From Pollenia angustigena (lineage: Eukaryota > Arthropoda > Insecta > Diptera > Polleniidae), in assembly GCA_930367215.1 (NCBI GenBank), contig OV884060.1, positions 13,224,001-13,288,000 on the forward strand: a DNA stretch of 64,000 nt. The letters run 5' to 3'. Below, piece after piece: positions 54,955 through 64,000 of this stretch; within the stretch, counting starts at the first letter, position 1, and each line of letters opens with the position of its first letter. The position numbers and the translations under genes are program-made. The notes under the pieces are model-generated. The model searched no databases and was not told where the DNA came from. It saw only the letters and a list, made by a program, of their open reading frames with translations.

Positions 54955-55543
54955 TACATTTTTGCAATATTTGCATATCTATTTCTTAAGAAAAACTTAA
55001 TTTCATTTCATGTTTTACAAATTGAAATTATTTTACACATTCTCAGTTTACATGCCCATTAAACAATTAATAAAGAAAGGGGAATTCTTTATACAAAATA
55101 CTTAAAAGAAAAAGGACAATGCTATAAAAAATTTATTTATTTTTTATTTCAAAGGATTTAGTTTTAAGATGTAGTAAATAGTAAAAGTTGACATATAAAG
55201 CATTTTTATTTGTATAAAGTTTAAATTTACACATTTGCAAACAATAACATTAAGGATTTTTATTATTAATAAACAAAGTAATTTCTGCATTGCTCTTTTA
55301 CAAAATACTTGAAGGGGTAGAAGTAAATCGTTTTAAATATCTCAACTCTTCAGGCTGAAAAGCATTTAGGTTTTAAGATCTAATAAATGTATTTAACAAA
55401 AAAAAAAAAAAAAAAAAGGACTTCGAAGGCATATATATGTAGGTCAATTGTACATTTAAAGATCATATTTATATGTATATTTTAAAATAATAGGCTGAGT
55501 CCCAAAACATCATTATATGTGACGCGAAAAATAGAAAGGGACC
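54955..55543. other. AT-rich stretch with diverged tandem-like repeats
   Basis: Two further copies of the ATACTTAAA-G-A / GGATTTAG-TTTTAAGAT repeat (~55099 and ~55309) and an A run (~55400-55417). No gene is seen. Confidence 0.45.
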
Positions 55544-55546
55544 TAA

Positions 55547-56016
55547 AGGTGGAAGTACATAACACGCGTTAGTTCGTCGACAAGTATCGTGCGTTTATAA
55601 ACTTTAGCGCGTCAAAAACTGCAAGTTACACAACACGCGTTACAAAAGCCATTCCTGTCAGCTGTTTTTTATTTGTTTACTTATTTGTGCACTAAAAACG
55701 GGTTCGAAAGTATATCAAGATTTTGTTATTTTATTAAATTTATTCTTTTTATATAAATATTGTATGTTTTTTAAGCTCTTCAATAAGTTTTTCTTTCATG
55801 ATTCACAAATTTGTTAAATTATTATTTTTATTGTCAGCTGATTACTTGTCAAAAACACACAACGCGTTAAAAAGTTCAAAGTTAACCAACTTTCCGGCGC
55901 AAACGCGTCAAAATATTTTGCATGTAGCTTGTTCTATGAAAACACACTAGCTTAACTTTTTTTGACAGAAGACGACAGAGCGCGCGCGCACTAACGCGTG
56001 TTATGTACTTCTACCT
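55547..56016. mobile_element. 470 bp TIR MITE with TAA target duplication, ACACGCGTTAGT arms
   Basis: AGGTGGAAGTACATAACACG then CGTTAGT at the left is inverted as ACTAACGCGTGTTATGTACT then TCTACCT at the right. TAA lies at 55544-55546 and 56017-56019. Internal CACAACACGCGTTA copies and a CGCGCGCGC run sit near the ends. Noncoding. Confidence 0.75.
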
Positions 56017-56227
56017 TAAGGGTTTTGCCATTTTAAAGATTTAAATACGTGTATCTTTGGTGTACCATCACTGAGCGTGTTGGTATTGGTCTCATTTGAA
56101 AGCGACACATCTCAACCTTGTTGGTCAACCTTGAAAAGACGCGTAGGTATTTCCTACCCCTTGTTTTCTGTAGTTGGTTTTTAATATTCCCTAAACCTTA
56201 CTGGTCCCTTTCTCTATGCACTGTCAC

Positions 56228-56491
56228 ATATGAGGGGCTTACTGCACAAGGGGTTTAAGTGGCTTTTTCTAAAATTTAGTTTACATATGGAATTATAGTT
56301 ATAGTTCGGAGAAGTTGTTCAGAGCACAAGAGGTGAATGTAGGATTCTCATCCGGACGCTAGATATAGTGAACACTTCAAGCACTTGACATTAAAATACA
56401 TGCTTTACTTGGAGCACAAGCTAAACAAACGCTTCTGTCTCATTATTTAAAATAAGTCACTTGAACCCCTTGTGCTTTAAGCCCCTCATAT
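56228..56491. mobile_element. TIR MITE, ATATGAGGGGCTTA ends
   Basis: ACATATGAGGGGCTTACTGC and ACAAGGGGTTTAAGTG at the left are inverted as CACTTGAACCCCTTGTGC then TTTAAGCCCCTCATATGT at the right. About 264 bp, with no clear duplication. Confidence 0.7.
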
Positions 56492-56560
56492 GTACTTTGT
56501 AGTCATAGTCAAAATGTATTATCAAGTTTAACGATATACAGTTTGCTAATTTTGTAAGTA

Positions 56561-56933
56561 CCCTGCAAATAAAATTGGACCACCTGATCCATTTTGATAA
56601 AATGGACTACTCCATAGACAGGTCTGATGTAATGCAAGCATGGACCATATGATTGTAAAAAAGTGTTTGTAGTGGGACGACATGTCTTCGTTTTTTAACG
56701 ACATGCTTTCGTTTTTAAACGACTTAAAACTAATCCTCTTGTGTACACCATGGAGTAGTTTTAAAACTACTCCTTAGTGGTCCAAAGGTGGGTTATATAG
56801 TCCTCTCCTAGGACATCGTAATGTTAAATAGACCAGGTTTTTTTCATAAGTTTGGGTTAGTTTTGGACTAGTCCTGGTCCCTTGTGGACTACTCTTTACA
56901 CGCGTGTTTGGACTGGTCCTATTATTTGCAGGG
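56561..56933. mobile_element. 373 bp TIR element, CCCTGCAAATAA ends
   Basis: CCCTGCAAATAAAATTGGAC at the left is matched by the inverse of GTCCTATTATTTGCAGGG at the right, with TA on each side. Internal phrases GGAC-A(C/G)T and TAAACGAC recur. The minus-strand frame 56774-56995 overlaps the end and is not a gene. Confidence 0.65.
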
Positions 56934-57028
56934 TATCGATAACTTTTTTGGTGTGTTTTGGGACAGATTCCACGCGGTACATATGGGGTATTCACAAGGT
57001 AACCATGAAATCATATGTATTAAAAAAT

Positions 57029-57708
57029 TCACCCCTATCGTGAATAACAAGAGGAATTTCTGTACCCGTGAAATTTTCATTTCCCACGACGGGAAAAAAA
57101 CAATCATGAATCTCATGTGAAAAATTTTCCACGCTATAAGTTCCAGTGAATGTAAAAAAAGAAGAAAGATTAAAAAAAATTAAAAATCAATGAAATATTT
57201 GTTCAAAAATATACACGTATGTATATATTTTAAAGAAAAGTTAAAATAATAAAGCAAACTATTTAGTATTGAAGGGAAAGTCTGATTACAAAGTTTGTTT
57301 TTTGCAGTTTTTTTTAATTGTATGTAGTAAAACATTTTCCAAAATTCTGCCACCACGTCTGCCGAAAGCTCCACAAATCAGCAGGCAATCGACCTTTTGT
57401 TGACTAATATGTATGCCGGTTTGTGCCTTATTAACGGATCCAGCCCTTAATATTTGATTTATATGAGGAACTACTTACATACATGTTCTGTTCCCTAGCA
57501 AAAATAAAGTGAGAAAATCTAAGAGAAACGTGAACAAGTTACGAGGGAAAAAACTTTTCACGATAAGGGTAATTATTCCCCGTGAACATTTTTTCACGTT
57601 ATTATTCTCCTTTGAATTACCTTTTTTCATGGGAGTTTTTGATGATCGCAAATATGTGAAAAGCGGAAAAAATTTCGAGGGAAAAATTATTCACGATAGG
57701 GGTGACTA
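57029..57708. mobile_element. 680 bp TIR element, TCACCCCTATCGTGAATAA ends
   Basis: TCACCCCTATCGTGAATAA at the left is inverted as TTATTCACGATAGGGGTGA at the right, perfect over 19 bp. Internal copies of the motif (CACGATAAGGGTAATTATTC at ~57558) and several CCCGTGAA phrases suggest subterminal transposase sites. No transposase frame. Confidence 0.75.
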
Positions 57709-57771
57709 ACAAGAAAAAAATGGGTGCTGTGAAGAGCCCTTCATTTGTGTAGCAGAGCTTCTATTGTGTAG

Positions 57772-58379
57772 CAGAGCTGTAAATGAATCATTCTTTTTTG
57801 ATTTTAATTCGTTATGAATTAGATTAATTTTTAAATAATTATTTTCAATGCAAAAAAAATTGAATGAAATTTGTTTTCAATTCAAACGAATTAGGCAGAA
57901 ATAAATTTCAATTTGTTTTCTAATTCAAACTAATTTGTAGAATGAGTTGCAATTCGCTTCCAATTCAAATAAATTTGTTTAAGTGAATTGTAATTCATTT
58001 GAATTGAATTGATTTTGAATTCATTCAAATGAATTGCAATTCAAATGAATAAAATCAGAAATGAGTTGCAATCAATTTAACTCAAGAGCAGATCTAGGTG
58101 GATTACTAAAATTTATTATTTTTTATTGCAGTTGGAAGTTTTTAATACAAAAAGTAAGCAAATTTTCCAATTTTAGTAAAAGTAGTAAGAATTTCGAGTA
58201 AACGAACACAGCTTTGAAAAGATGTTGATGGGATTCAAAGTTGCAAAAATCTTTAAAATTTGATTGAAAAATTTTTAATTAATTTTTTTGTTTGAAAAGA
58301 ATTAATTCCAAATTTGCTAATTCAGTGCATGAATGATACGCGAATTAATTAAAAATTTAATGATGCATTTAAAGCTCTG
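57772..58379. mobile_element. 608 bp hAT MITE with perfect 8 bp target duplication
   Basis: CAGAGCTGTAAATGAATCAT at the left is matched by the inverse of ATGATGCATTTAAAGCTCTG at the right. It is flanked by TTGTGTAG at 57764-57771 and 58380-58387. The interior is built of AATTCAAATGAATTGCAATT palindromic phrases. A second AGCAGAGCTT just upstream (57751) hints at repeated insertion. Confidence 0.85.
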
Positions 58380-58480
58380 TTGTGTAGTTATGACAAAACA
58401 ATAAATGCAGGATAAAAAGTCTTACAGCCTGTTCATTAGACTGGTCGCATCTTGTATGGGATTTTTATTTTTTTTAAATT

Positions 58481-58700
58481 TAATTGTTTGCGCTGCTTAA
58501 AATATGAGGTTTGGTGTAAGAAATCATGATCTAATTTTTCAGGTCAATCCGACGGTGCCTAGCCGTGCCGGGTGGGGCCCAAAGTTCCCCATATTATAAA
58601 AAAAACATATTTTCTATCAGATCCGTAAAATTTATACTAGTTGAAAAGCCGAAAATCGAAAATATGGCTTCGTTACGATCTTCCGCAGTGAAAGTACTTG
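58481..58700 (+). repeat. Left arm of a ~220 bp inverted repeat
   Basis: TAATTGTTTGCGCTGCTTAA, AGGTCAATCCGACGGTGCC, TAGCCGTGCCGGGTGGGGCC and CTTCCGCAGTGAAAGTACTT are inverted at 59753-59972. The arm is strikingly GC-rich in the middle. Confidence 0.8.
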
Positions 58701-58832
58701 TTCACAAAAGACGAAAAATTTTAATTAATTTAAGAATTTTATTAAACCGCCATATAAATTTTTCGTCTTTTGTGAATACTTAAAATCAAAAGTTGTTAAC
58801 AGATTTTAATCATTTATAGCTTGTTTTGGGCC

Positions 58833-59070
58833 ATGTCACAGAGTACAATTCCGTTCGGAATGATTCCGTTCGGTATTGAAGAAAACATATTTGTTTGTTG
58901 ATGGAAAGTGTATTTTGATAGTTTTATGACCTTTCAGATACAGACAACTCCCATACCGTCCATGAAAACAAAAATGATTTCATCCCGAAACATTTTTTCG
59001 TCATTTTCTGAAGCACCAAAATACGGCATGAATTCCGTTTCCGAACGGAATTGTACTCTGTGACATGGCT
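58833..59070. mobile_element. TIR MITE, ATGTCACAGAGTACAATTCC ends
   Basis: GCCATGTCACAGAGTACAAT then TCCGTTCGGAA at the left is inverted as TTCCGAACGGAATTGTACTC then TGTGACATGGC at the right. About 238 bp, lying between the arms of the larger inverted repeat. Confidence 0.75.
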
Positions 59071-59212
59071 GTTTGTTTGCAATGTTATTTTTTATATGAC
59101 TGTATAAAATTAGAAGCATAGCTGCATTTTTCAATTTTTTATGAATTTTTAAAAACAAAAATTCCGAAATTTTAATAAAAAAATTATTTTTTTTTCCAGA
59201 AAAAAAAATTAT

Positions 59213-59351
59213 CAGCCTGTTCAACGATTTCGAACGTTTACGTTCCCATAGAATATTACATTTAAAACAAAAACCAATTTTCGAATTTTGTTTTTGTTTT
59301 AAATATAATTTTCTGTGCGAACGATGACGTTCGACATCGTTAAACCGGCAG
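59213..59351. mobile_element. 139 bp palindromic MITE with TAT target duplication, TTCGAACG stem
   Basis: CAGCCTGTTCAACGATTTCG then AACGTTTACG at the left is inverted as GACGTTCGACATCGTTAAAC then CGGCAG at the right. TAT lies at 59210-59212 and 59352-59354. The related sequence at ~52535 lacks it and has a single TAT, which confirms the exact ends and the 3 bp duplication. Confidence 0.85.
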
Positions 59352-59752
59352 TATGTTTCTAAAACGACTGCGCATATAAGAAAAACGTTTTACCTTTCTT
59401 AAAGTAAATTTTATTGCGGAATTTCGGTTTTTTTTAGTTTTTCAATAACCTAAAGCGTTTTTGAGTTGCGCGAACATATGTTGTGCAACATCCTTAATTT
59501 TCGAAATAACGGTATATCTCGAAAACCAAAGCTAACCTAAAAAAACGGCTAGCACCACTGGATTCAGCGACCCCGAATTAGGTTAAAAGTCTTTCGTTCG
59601 TATCATACTAAAATATTAAACAGCAAATACTTTAATCTAGCTATACAAAATATAATTTCTTAGTAAGTCAGGATGTTTTTATGTATGTCCTATTCTTTCC
59701 GCAACTTTCTAAAGCCATCTGATGACATAGGAAGCTGAAATTTGGCACACTT

Positions 59753-59972
59753 GAAGTACTTTCTCTGCGGAAGATCGTAACGACGCCATATTTTTGATTT
59801 TCGGCTTTTCAGCTAGTATAACTTTAAAGATCTGATAGAAAATATGTTTTTTTTTATAATATGGGGAACTTTGGGCCCCACCCGGCACGGCTAGGCACCG
59901 TCGGATTGACCTGAAAAATTAGATCATGATTTCTTACACCAAACCTCATATTTTAAGCAGCGCAAACAATTA
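59753..59972 (-). repeat. Right arm of the ~220 bp inverted repeat
   Basis: Inverted match of 58481-58700 with a small number of substitutions, for example CTGCGGAAGATCGTAACGAC against the left arm. Confidence 0.8.
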
Positions 59973-60014
59973 AATATAAATCGATTTCGAAAGTTAACGT
60001 TCGCATAGAAAATT

Positions 60015-60480
60015 ATGTATACATATGGGCACTTCCACAGAAAAGCTCTCTTTTTGTCACGTCACGTCACCTAGCAATTATTCTTGTATTTTAGAACCGC
60101 GTTGTTCAAATTTTTCCTCACTTTCACTAATGGTGTTTTCTTTTCTACAAAAAAGTGTGACATTTTATTTAAAAAAAATGCAATTTGATATCTGTTTCAT
60201 AAAAATTTTGCTTCCAAAAAAGGTTGAGTTTTTTAGAATAAAACAAGCCACCCTTTTCGGGAGAAAAATTTTTAAGAAACAGACTCCAATTTGCATTTTT
60301 TTTAAATAAAATGTCACATTTTTTGTAGAAAAGAAAACACCATAAATGAAAACCTAGTTGCGCTCTACACCTAAATGCAAAAAAGTAAAAAATATTTGCA
60401 TTATTCTTTGAGAAACAATTAAAAATGGTTGGTGACGTTACGTGACAAAAAGTAGACATTTCTGTGGAAATACCAATATG
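60015..60480. mobile_element. Foldback MITE nested between two half-arms
   Basis: CACTTCCACAGAAAAGCTCT and TTTTTGTCACGTCACGTCAC at the left are inverted as GTGACGTTACGTGACAAAAA then TTTCTGTGGAAAT at the right. An inner pair (GGTGTTTTCTTTTCTACAAA and inverse) forms a second stem. Frames on both strands here are products of the inverted repeat. Confidence 0.7.
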
Positions 60481-60641
60481 TAAAACAAAAACAATATTCG
60501 AAAATTATTAATACGATTTTCGTATGGCGTGCTAAAGTCTCCAATTTTTTATATTTGATAAATACACTGAAATTTATTGTTGGGGGGAAAAAATTTGTTT
60601 TTCTATGCGAACGTTGACGTTCGAAATCGTTAAACAGGCAG

Positions 60642-61518
60642 TTATTATTTAAGGACTTTTTTTGTTTGAAACACAACAATAATTTTTTCAAGCTATTGTA
60701 AAATCTTAGGGTATTATGACAATATAACGTGATAGCACTCTTTGTAAATCCCCCAATAGAAATGTAGGTAGTATGTTTTTTTTTGCGAAATTTTCTTATT
60801 TATTTGTTACGTTTTTAAAAGGAAAACCACATTTTATTTCATTTGACATCAATTTACAGCTTTAATTTAATGAAAAAAGAACTGCCATAAAAAGTACTTA
60901 AAGGAAATAAGGAAAATAGCTTTAATGAATTCGATAGTTTCTTTATACATATGTAGAAAAGCTTATTACATGTTTTACAATTTCAAATTCACACTTACAC
61001 ATTCAATATGCATACATATGTATGTACATGACTATTGAAACAGTAGGTACATGTTTTGCTTAAATTACATACCTATTGTATACGTAAGTACCAGTGCTGC
61101 CAATTTGTGTGCAAAAATAATTATTGTGTGTAAGTAAATGTGTAATTAGTTTTATGTGTAATCTGTGTGTAATTTTACTTTGAGTTTTATTTATTCAATA
61201 ATTTTTACAGTCAAATTTTTCTTTTCATTTCTTGCAACTGTTTTCCGTCACACAGTCAAACTTGATTTTTAAACCCTGACTTTTTTCATTTGCTTCAGTT
61301 CCAACACAAAGTCAAATTACACTGAATTCCCACGGGGACTTTTACGACTTCGCTTTTTCGACGTCTCTATTTGTTTGGTCGTGTCGGACGTGTAGAGAAG
61401 AAAGAGGGGTAAACAAAAAGACTCGGTTTGTGTTTTCATGTCGTTTTTTATATTTCCCTTTTAATTTCTTCTTGTTACGTTTTATTCTTTTTCTAATTTT
61501 GAAGTGTCAGGTTGAAAA
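60642..61518. other. AT-rich stretch, no gene seen
   Basis: A TACATATGTA-type microsatellite-like patch lies at ~61005-61030. GACGTGTAGAGAAGAAAGAG at ~61389 repeats a phrase found in the arms of 62269-62475. Confidence 0.45.
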
Positions 61519-61520
61519 AC

Positions 61521-61872
61521 AGTGGGACCTCGATTATCGATAACAGGCGGGGCTGGCAGCATTCTTGATTATAATTTTTTTGTGTGTTTCTTATTTTATG
61601 TAAATATAAAATGTATTATTATGTAAATGTTTAAATATTAGGAAAAAAGTAATTTTGCCAGAAAATTCCAGTACGTTGGGAAATTCTCTTTCTTCGTTTC
61701 TTCAAATTTTTTTTTTGATTGTTTAAAAGTAAACGAAAAAAAGGATAATTTGTTTATAATTTCGGATAACAGGGGTAATGCCGGATAAAAGAGGCAATAC
61801 TAGCAAAAAAAAAAAAAAAAAAAAAAAATTTTTTTTTCCGGTTAATCGAATTACGGATCAAGGCCCTACTGT
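61521..61872. mobile_element. pogo/Tigger-like MITE relic
   Basis: The left end CAGTGGGACCTCGATTATCG and the right end, CAGTAGGGCCTTGATCCGTA when inverted, resemble the Tigger-type CAGT-G-CCTCG-TTA-CC terminus. Internal TTCGGATAACAGG and GCCGGATAAAAGAGG copies of the terminal phrase are typical. TA follows the right end. A long A run (61806-61828) drives the lysine-rich frame, which is not a gene. Confidence 0.6.
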
Positions 61873-62265
61873 AAATAAAAAAAGATATGCAACCAAAAAT
61901 CATCGTATGAACGCAAAGGGATTTTGGAAGTTGCTTCAAAAGGGAATCAAGAAAAAACGACGTCGGAAAAGTCCTCATGTAACTTGAGTGATACATTTTA
62001 ACATAAACTGTCGATATTGATTGTAATTTTTTTTAAATTGTTATTTGCGCGAATCAATACAAAAGTGTGTACATTCTATAGATATAAAAATTTCACAGAC
62101 AAGTTCCTTATGTTTAATTAAAAAATAATACAATTTTTGTGCAGTTTATTCTAAGACTATCGAGAAGGTATTTTAAAAATGTATATTTCTTACGCCCAAT
62201 TTCACCAAGTTCTGTTAGAATTAACTATCACCAACTGTCAAAAAATATGTTGTAAGCTGGCAGTC
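61873..62265. other. AT-rich stretch, no gene seen
   Basis: No gene or recognised element is seen. Confidence 0.45.
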
Positions 62266-62268
62266 ATA

Positions 62269-62475
62269 CACTCAATTTACATGATGAATTTTATGACGTC
62301 CAATTTTAGACGGCATTTTTTGTTTGGTAGCAAGCGGTGTAGAGAAGAAAGAGGAAGAGAAAACAGAAATCATGTCTATTTTTCTACCCATCTTTCTTCT
62401 CTACACCGCTTGCTACCAAACAAAAAAATGACGTCCAGAATTGGACGTCATAAAATTCATCATGTAAATTGAGTG
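62269..62475. mobile_element. 207 bp foldback MITE with ATA flanks, GACGTCCAATT arms
   Basis: CACTCAATTTACATGATGAA then TTTTATGACGTCCAATTTT at the left is inverted nearly perfectly at the right. The loop region carries TTTGTTTGGTAGCAAGCGGT and GTAGAGAAGAAAGAGG with their inverse. ATA lies at 62266-62268 and 62476-62478. The 97-codon frame through it is not a gene. Confidence 0.8.
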
Positions 62476-62679
62476 ATAGTAATAGTTAAATATAACTTAA
62501 TATAATCGTTAAGCTTGAAAATTTTTTTACTGTGCTTCTGTTAGCGTTATGGCTAATGGTCGTTATATCCTGCGGTTCCTATAAGGAACAAAGAGCCACA
62601 ATATATGCACCCATTCATTCCTTTCAGACTTCAGCAATTTTGTATACAAAACTAATGCATTGCAAACAAGGAATATCAA

Positions 62680-63488
62680 TCTTCTATATAAATAAAACAG
62701 GATGTGTGTATGTATGCATGTAACGTATGGACTCCAAAACGGCTGGCCCGATTTTGATGACATTTTCAGGGAATCTTCTTCTGATTTTTAATTTTCGGTC
62801 TGCGGGCGGAGGGACGTGGCAAAATCCAATTTTCATATTGCACCACCAGTGACATACAATACATATATTTATTTTTTTTTTTTTTGCTTTTTTTATTTTT
62901 TTTTTTTTTTTTTTTTTTGAAAGCCGTTGTCATGTTTTTCAACACGAGATATCAAACTCTTACATCGGTTATGTAGTTCCGAAGATATTTAGAACAAAAC
63001 CTATGTTAATAATGATCCAATATCAAAATTTTAAAACTTTCGAAATCCACGAATTCTGATGATTCCAACGATTTACCATTCCCATTCAAGCGGCTCCAAT
63101 TCCCTTTGCGTCTTGCCTTTGCTATTACCATCAGCAAAGCACAAGGCATATCATTGGATATTGCTGGCTTAAAAGGCCAGTTGTATGTGGCTTGCTCCCG
63201 AGTTGGCGCGCCAAAAAAACCAAAAAACATTGTCTATTTGCTGGCCTTAAGATTAAGTAATAAATAAATAGAATTTCCAGTTTGCCTTAAATACATGCGT
63301 TTCTTTTTTGATTGAGCCCATATCTACACCATATGTAAGTTATTCTGCAATAAAAACTTTATGATAGATATTCCATGGATTTTTATTTAAAGGCCGTAAA
63401 TTTCGTTAAAAGCTCAATTTAAATCGTGTGGTAATACAACACTAATTAATGTTTGCTTAGGGCCAGCAACGCGGACCGGGTCAGTTAG
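62680..63488 (+). mobile_element. Decayed Helitron with a helicase remnant
   Basis: Begins after A with TCTTCTATATAAATAAAACA and a GGATGTGTGTATGTATGC block followed by ATGGACTCCAAAACGGCTGG. It ends AACGCGGACCGGGTCAGTTA then GT, a slightly mutated CTAGT terminus next to the GC-rich hairpin. T runs at ~62872-62917. It carries the C-terminal part of a Helitron helicase. Confidence 0.7.
63049..63267 (+). pseudogene. Helitron helicase C-terminal fragment
   Basis: Reads DSNDLPFPFKRLQFPLRLAF, then AITISKAQGISLDIAGLKGQ and LYVACSRVGAPKKPKNIVYL, ending SNK and TAA. RLQFPLRLAFAITISKAQG and QLYVACSRVG are the conserved final motifs of the Pif1-like helicase domain of Helitron Rep/Hel proteins. About eight residues normally between GL and GQLYV are deleted, and the rest of the protein (~1,400 residues in full elements) is absent. 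Confidence 0.85.
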
Positions 63489-64000
63489 TAAGGTTATAAA
63501 AGGCGAATTCATTTTGTCAAGGCCACTTACTAGTTTAGTTTTAATGTGCAATTTAAGACTCAATCATGCGTAATTTTCTAATTTTTTATTGGCAACACTG
63601 ATATGTAGTTCCAGTATTTCTGTTCTTTTTATAATTAATTTATTTCTATTTATTGATTTAACTCAAGAGTCTGTACACATTCTAACGGTAGTTCTAAATT
63701 TTGGTTGTTTTCTTTAGTGGCTTGTGTTCATGTTTATTGTTTTTCTTTACATGACTGCACTTGGCACATTGTTGTTAATTCCAGTTGTTAGTTTTGCATA
63801 CACAAAAAGAACAACTACAACAAAAAAAAAAAAATGTCAAGCTATTAGCACGTGCTCTGTTTTGCAAATTATTTGGTCTTTATTTGTGTCTGTGTGTTTG
63901 ATAGTGCTTCATTCAGGCTTTAGTTTTATTAAAAAAAATGGAAATAGGTAATTTGTTCTTATTTTTTTTTGTTGCAAAAATTGTGTTTTTTTGTGTTCTA
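63489..64000. other. AT-rich right edge, no gene seen
   Basis: GGCAACACTGATATG at ~63592 resembles a hAT terminus without a partner in the window. The hydrophobic frame at 63724-63951 has no domain. Confidence 0.4.

Larger units (their letters stand above)
58425..60641. mobile_element. 2.2 kb nested composite with CAGCCTGTT/AACAGGCAG ends and TTA flanks
   Basis: CAGCCTGTTCA at the left and TAAACAGGCAG at the right are bounded by TTA (58422-58424 and 60642-60644). Inside are ~220 bp inverted arms (58481-58700 and 59753-59972), a MITE at 58833-59070, a palindromic MITE at 59213-59351, and two half-arms of the TTCGAACG family (59976-60012 and 60598-60641). The half-arms are separated by another foldback. 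Whether the outer ends belong to one insertion is inference. Confidence 0.5.

Noticed and set aside
60025..60459. Overlapping frames on both strands with similar amino-acid phrases
   Set aside because: The similarity arises because the sequence is an inverted repeat; neither strand has a domain.
61778..61987. Lysine-rich 69-codon frame ending FWKLLQKGIKKKRRRKS
   Set aside because: Driven by a long A run at the right end of a pogo-like MITE; no supporting context.

Overview
This is AT-rich, intron- and transposon-laden DNA from an insect nuclear genome, most likely a higher (calyptrate-type) fly. The evidence is the 55-90 nt introns with GTAAGT-type donors, the COP9 signalosome subunit 7 exons that read like the Drosophila protein, and a mobile-element complement typical of flies: mariner, hAT, pogo/Tigger, piggyBac-like TTAA elements, Helitrons, tRNA-derived SINEs and many foldback MITEs. 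The species is inference. No bacterial features, CRISPR array or virus were recognised.

Only two host genes are supported. On the minus strand, 50842-51354 holds the first two coding exons of COP9 signalosome subunit 7; the 3' exons were not found. On the plus strand, 38314-39599 holds at least four exons of a gene for a coiled-coil protein with a DUF4806-like C-terminal domain, every junction being in phase. The two genes converge. Two further stretches look coding: an open frame entering from the left edge (2-133) and a frame-disrupted relic at 21870-22376.

The rest is a mosaic of repeats. 0-10 kb: a GGTACC-bearing inverted-repeat element, ~165 bp tandem repeats, foldback elements, a tRNA-derived SINE and a Helitron. 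10-20 kb: a pogo-like relic cut by a mariner, a TTAA-flanked foldback nested in another repeat, and a 2.1 kb array of 29 bp units with a ~350 bp higher-order repeat. 20-38 kb: a second SINE and two families of interspersed repeats that open with AACAAGTAAG plus a short hairpin, one nested three deep. 38-51 kb: the two genes, two hAT elements with perfect 8 bp target duplications, a piggyBac-like element inside a mariner terminus, and a second Helitron. 51-64 kb: a dense field of MITEs, including two back-to-back elements sharing one TTA, a hAT MITE with perfect TTGTGTAG duplications, a 2.2 kb nested composite, and a Helitron with a helicase remnant.

The most interesting signal is a set of small palindromic elements, several of them 139-141 bp long, flanked by 3 bp TNA duplications. 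Many share only a C(T/A)GCCTGTT terminus while their stems are unrelated in sequence. One has an empty-site counterpart elsewhere in the window. They may be PIF/Harbinger-type MITEs moved by one transposase.
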